DNA from: Lachnospiraceae bacterium
Lineage (GTDB): Bacteria > Bacillota > Clostridia > Lachnospirales > Lachnospiraceae
Length of the DNA stretch: 6,306 nt
Direction of reading: 5' to 3'
Assembly: GCA_029068665.1 (NCBI GenBank)
Contig: JAIECC010000391.1
Location: forward strand, 1-6,306
Positions 5,530-6,306 of the stretch are shown here, one piece after another; the first letter of the stretch is position 1; every line of letters begins with the position of its first letter. The position numbers were made by a program, and so were the translations under genes. The notes beneath the pieces were generated by a model. That model did not search any database. It was not told where the DNA came from and worked only from the letters and a program-made list of their open reading frames with translations.

Positions 5530-6306
5530 TCAAAAAATCGCTTCTTCCGTTTCATACTTACTGCATAATATTGCGTGATTTTTATTCAAAATAGGGATGT
5601 TGTGAATAACCGGATATAGATTATAGCATTCCGGACAAAAATACGCTTCATCATGCTTATGTAACATAGTCTGGCAATTCGGACATATATAAGCAGGTAT
5701 TCTTTCTACCGACCGTAAACCGGCTCCTTTTTTAATGATTGTAAGCCCCGTATTATTGTTGTATGTGGTAACCCGAAATAATTCATGTTTTATAATATCC
5801 AAATCACAATCTTCTATTGCTTCTGTCAGAGAATCAATATAACACAGTCTTTTAATCCTTTTCCTTGTCTCCTCATTTCCCAGCTCATAACTGGGCTCTA
5901 ACATAACAATATATCCATTTCCGGCAACCACACGTATCAATTCTTTTAAAGCATCCTTTTCTCTTCCTGTATTAGATTCCAGACAGTGAATTAACAATAT
6001 AACATCAAATGAATTATCCGGATACGGCAGAGAGAACATATCTCCCATAGCAAAATTGATATCTACATTTTTATATTTTGAAAATCGCTGGGCGTATAAA
6101 ATCCTTGATAATGATAATTCCAATCCACTAAACGATATTTCATTTCCTAGATACAAAGCAATATCACAAAGGCTTGTAGCTTCACCGGTTCCAACTTCAA
6201 GCACATTCTTTGGGGATAATGCTTTTAATTCTTCCGCAACCTGCCTGCTGAATTTTTCATGCCACACTCTGGCTGTCTCATATACAAATCTGACGCTGCC
6301 GACGAA
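5530..6306 (-). CDS. SAM-dependent methyltransferase with C-terminal zinc ribbon (5' partial)
   Basis: This is a class I S-adenosylmethionine methyltransferase. The frame stays open to the window edge (upstream residues read FVGSVRFVYETAR). A GTG at 6265-6267 could start a 245-residue protein, but the upstream residues look like continuing protein, so I treat the gene as cut by the edge. Counting from that GTG, SAM motif I is VLEVGTGEA (22-30), an acidic Glu closes the next strand (SGLELS, 48-52), and GDMFSLPYPDNSFDVILL (75-92) is the usual Methyltransf_11 pattern. Near the C terminus a CxxC pair (Cys195, Cys198) and a second CxxC (Cys211, Cys214) precede YPVIHNIPIL, which resembles a Trm112-like zinc ribbon. 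The substrate is unknown; the setting suggests a glycan sugar or its acyl group. The gene ends right before a promoter, so it may belong to the preceding transcript. Confidence 0.85.
   Translation of the reverse strand, partial: FVGSVRFVYETARVWHEKFSRQVAEELKALSPKNVLEVGTGEATSLCDIALYLGNEISFSGLELSLSRILYAQRFSKYKNVDINFAMGDMFSLPYPDNSFDVILLIHCLESNTGREKDALKELIRVVAGNGYIVMLEPSYELGNEETRKRIKRLCYIDSLTEAIEDCDLDIIKHELFRVTTYNNNTGLTIIKKGAGLRSVERIPAYICPNCQTMLHKHDEAYFCPECYNLYPVIHNIPILNKNHAILCSKYETEEAIF

Noticed and set aside
5530..5545. Run of T at the 3' end of the methyltransferase as a terminator
   Set aside because: Six T residues occur before the stop codon on the minus strand, but no GC-rich stem precedes them.

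Overview
The window looks like part of a surface- or flagellar-glycan locus from a low-GC, AT-rich Gram-positive bacterium, probably a Clostridia/Lachnospiraceae-type Firmicute. This is inferred from base composition, strong AGGAG-type ribosome binding sites, a consensus sigma-A promoter and the style of the proteins; the species cannot be named from the sequence. Every supported gene is on the minus strand, so the locus reads from right to left.

Layout in transcription order. (1) 6306-5530: a SAM-dependent methyltransferase with a C-terminal zinc ribbon, whose 5' end lies outside the window. (2) 5529-5410: a short gap with a near-perfect extended -10 sigma-A promoter starting immediately after the methyltransferase stop codon, then a leader holding an open, start-less coding-like stretch that ends in an ATGA overlap with the next gene. 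(3) 5409-4660: a short-chain dehydrogenase/reductase (SDR1). (4) 4628-3948: a PseF-type CMP-pseudaminic acid synthetase. (5) 3926-3177: a metallo-beta-lactamase-fold hydrolase. (6) 3164-2580: a PseH-like GNAT acyltransferase. (7) 2536-2312: a free-standing acyl carrier protein. (8) 2307-1225: a ketoacyl-ACP synthase III (FabH-like) enzyme with a TTG start. (9) 1193-438: a second SDR (SDR2), about half identical to SDR1. (10) 423-1: the N-terminal 141 codons of an acyl/aminoacyl-adenylating enzyme, also with a TTG start, running off the left edge. Gaps from SDR1 onward are 4 to about 43 nt and no terminator is visible, so genes 3-10 look like one operon.

How they may work together (inference): PseF and the PseH-like enzyme point to pseudaminic acid or a related nonulosonic acid. 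The adenylating enzyme, carrier protein, KAS III and SDRs form a small carrier-bound acyl assembly line. A reasonable model is that the ligase and/or KAS III build an acyl group on the carrier, an SDR reduces the beta-keto group, and an acyltransferase places the product (for example a 3-hydroxyacyl group) on an amino group of the sugar; the MBL hydrolase could act as a thioesterase. The same gene types (fabH-like, acp, adenylation enzyme, methyltransferase, pseH, ptmA/ptmB) occur in the Campylobacter jejuni flagellar glycosylation locus, where the acyl genes are poorly understood. No pseB, pseC, pseG, pseI, glycosyltransferase or flagellin gene is in the window.
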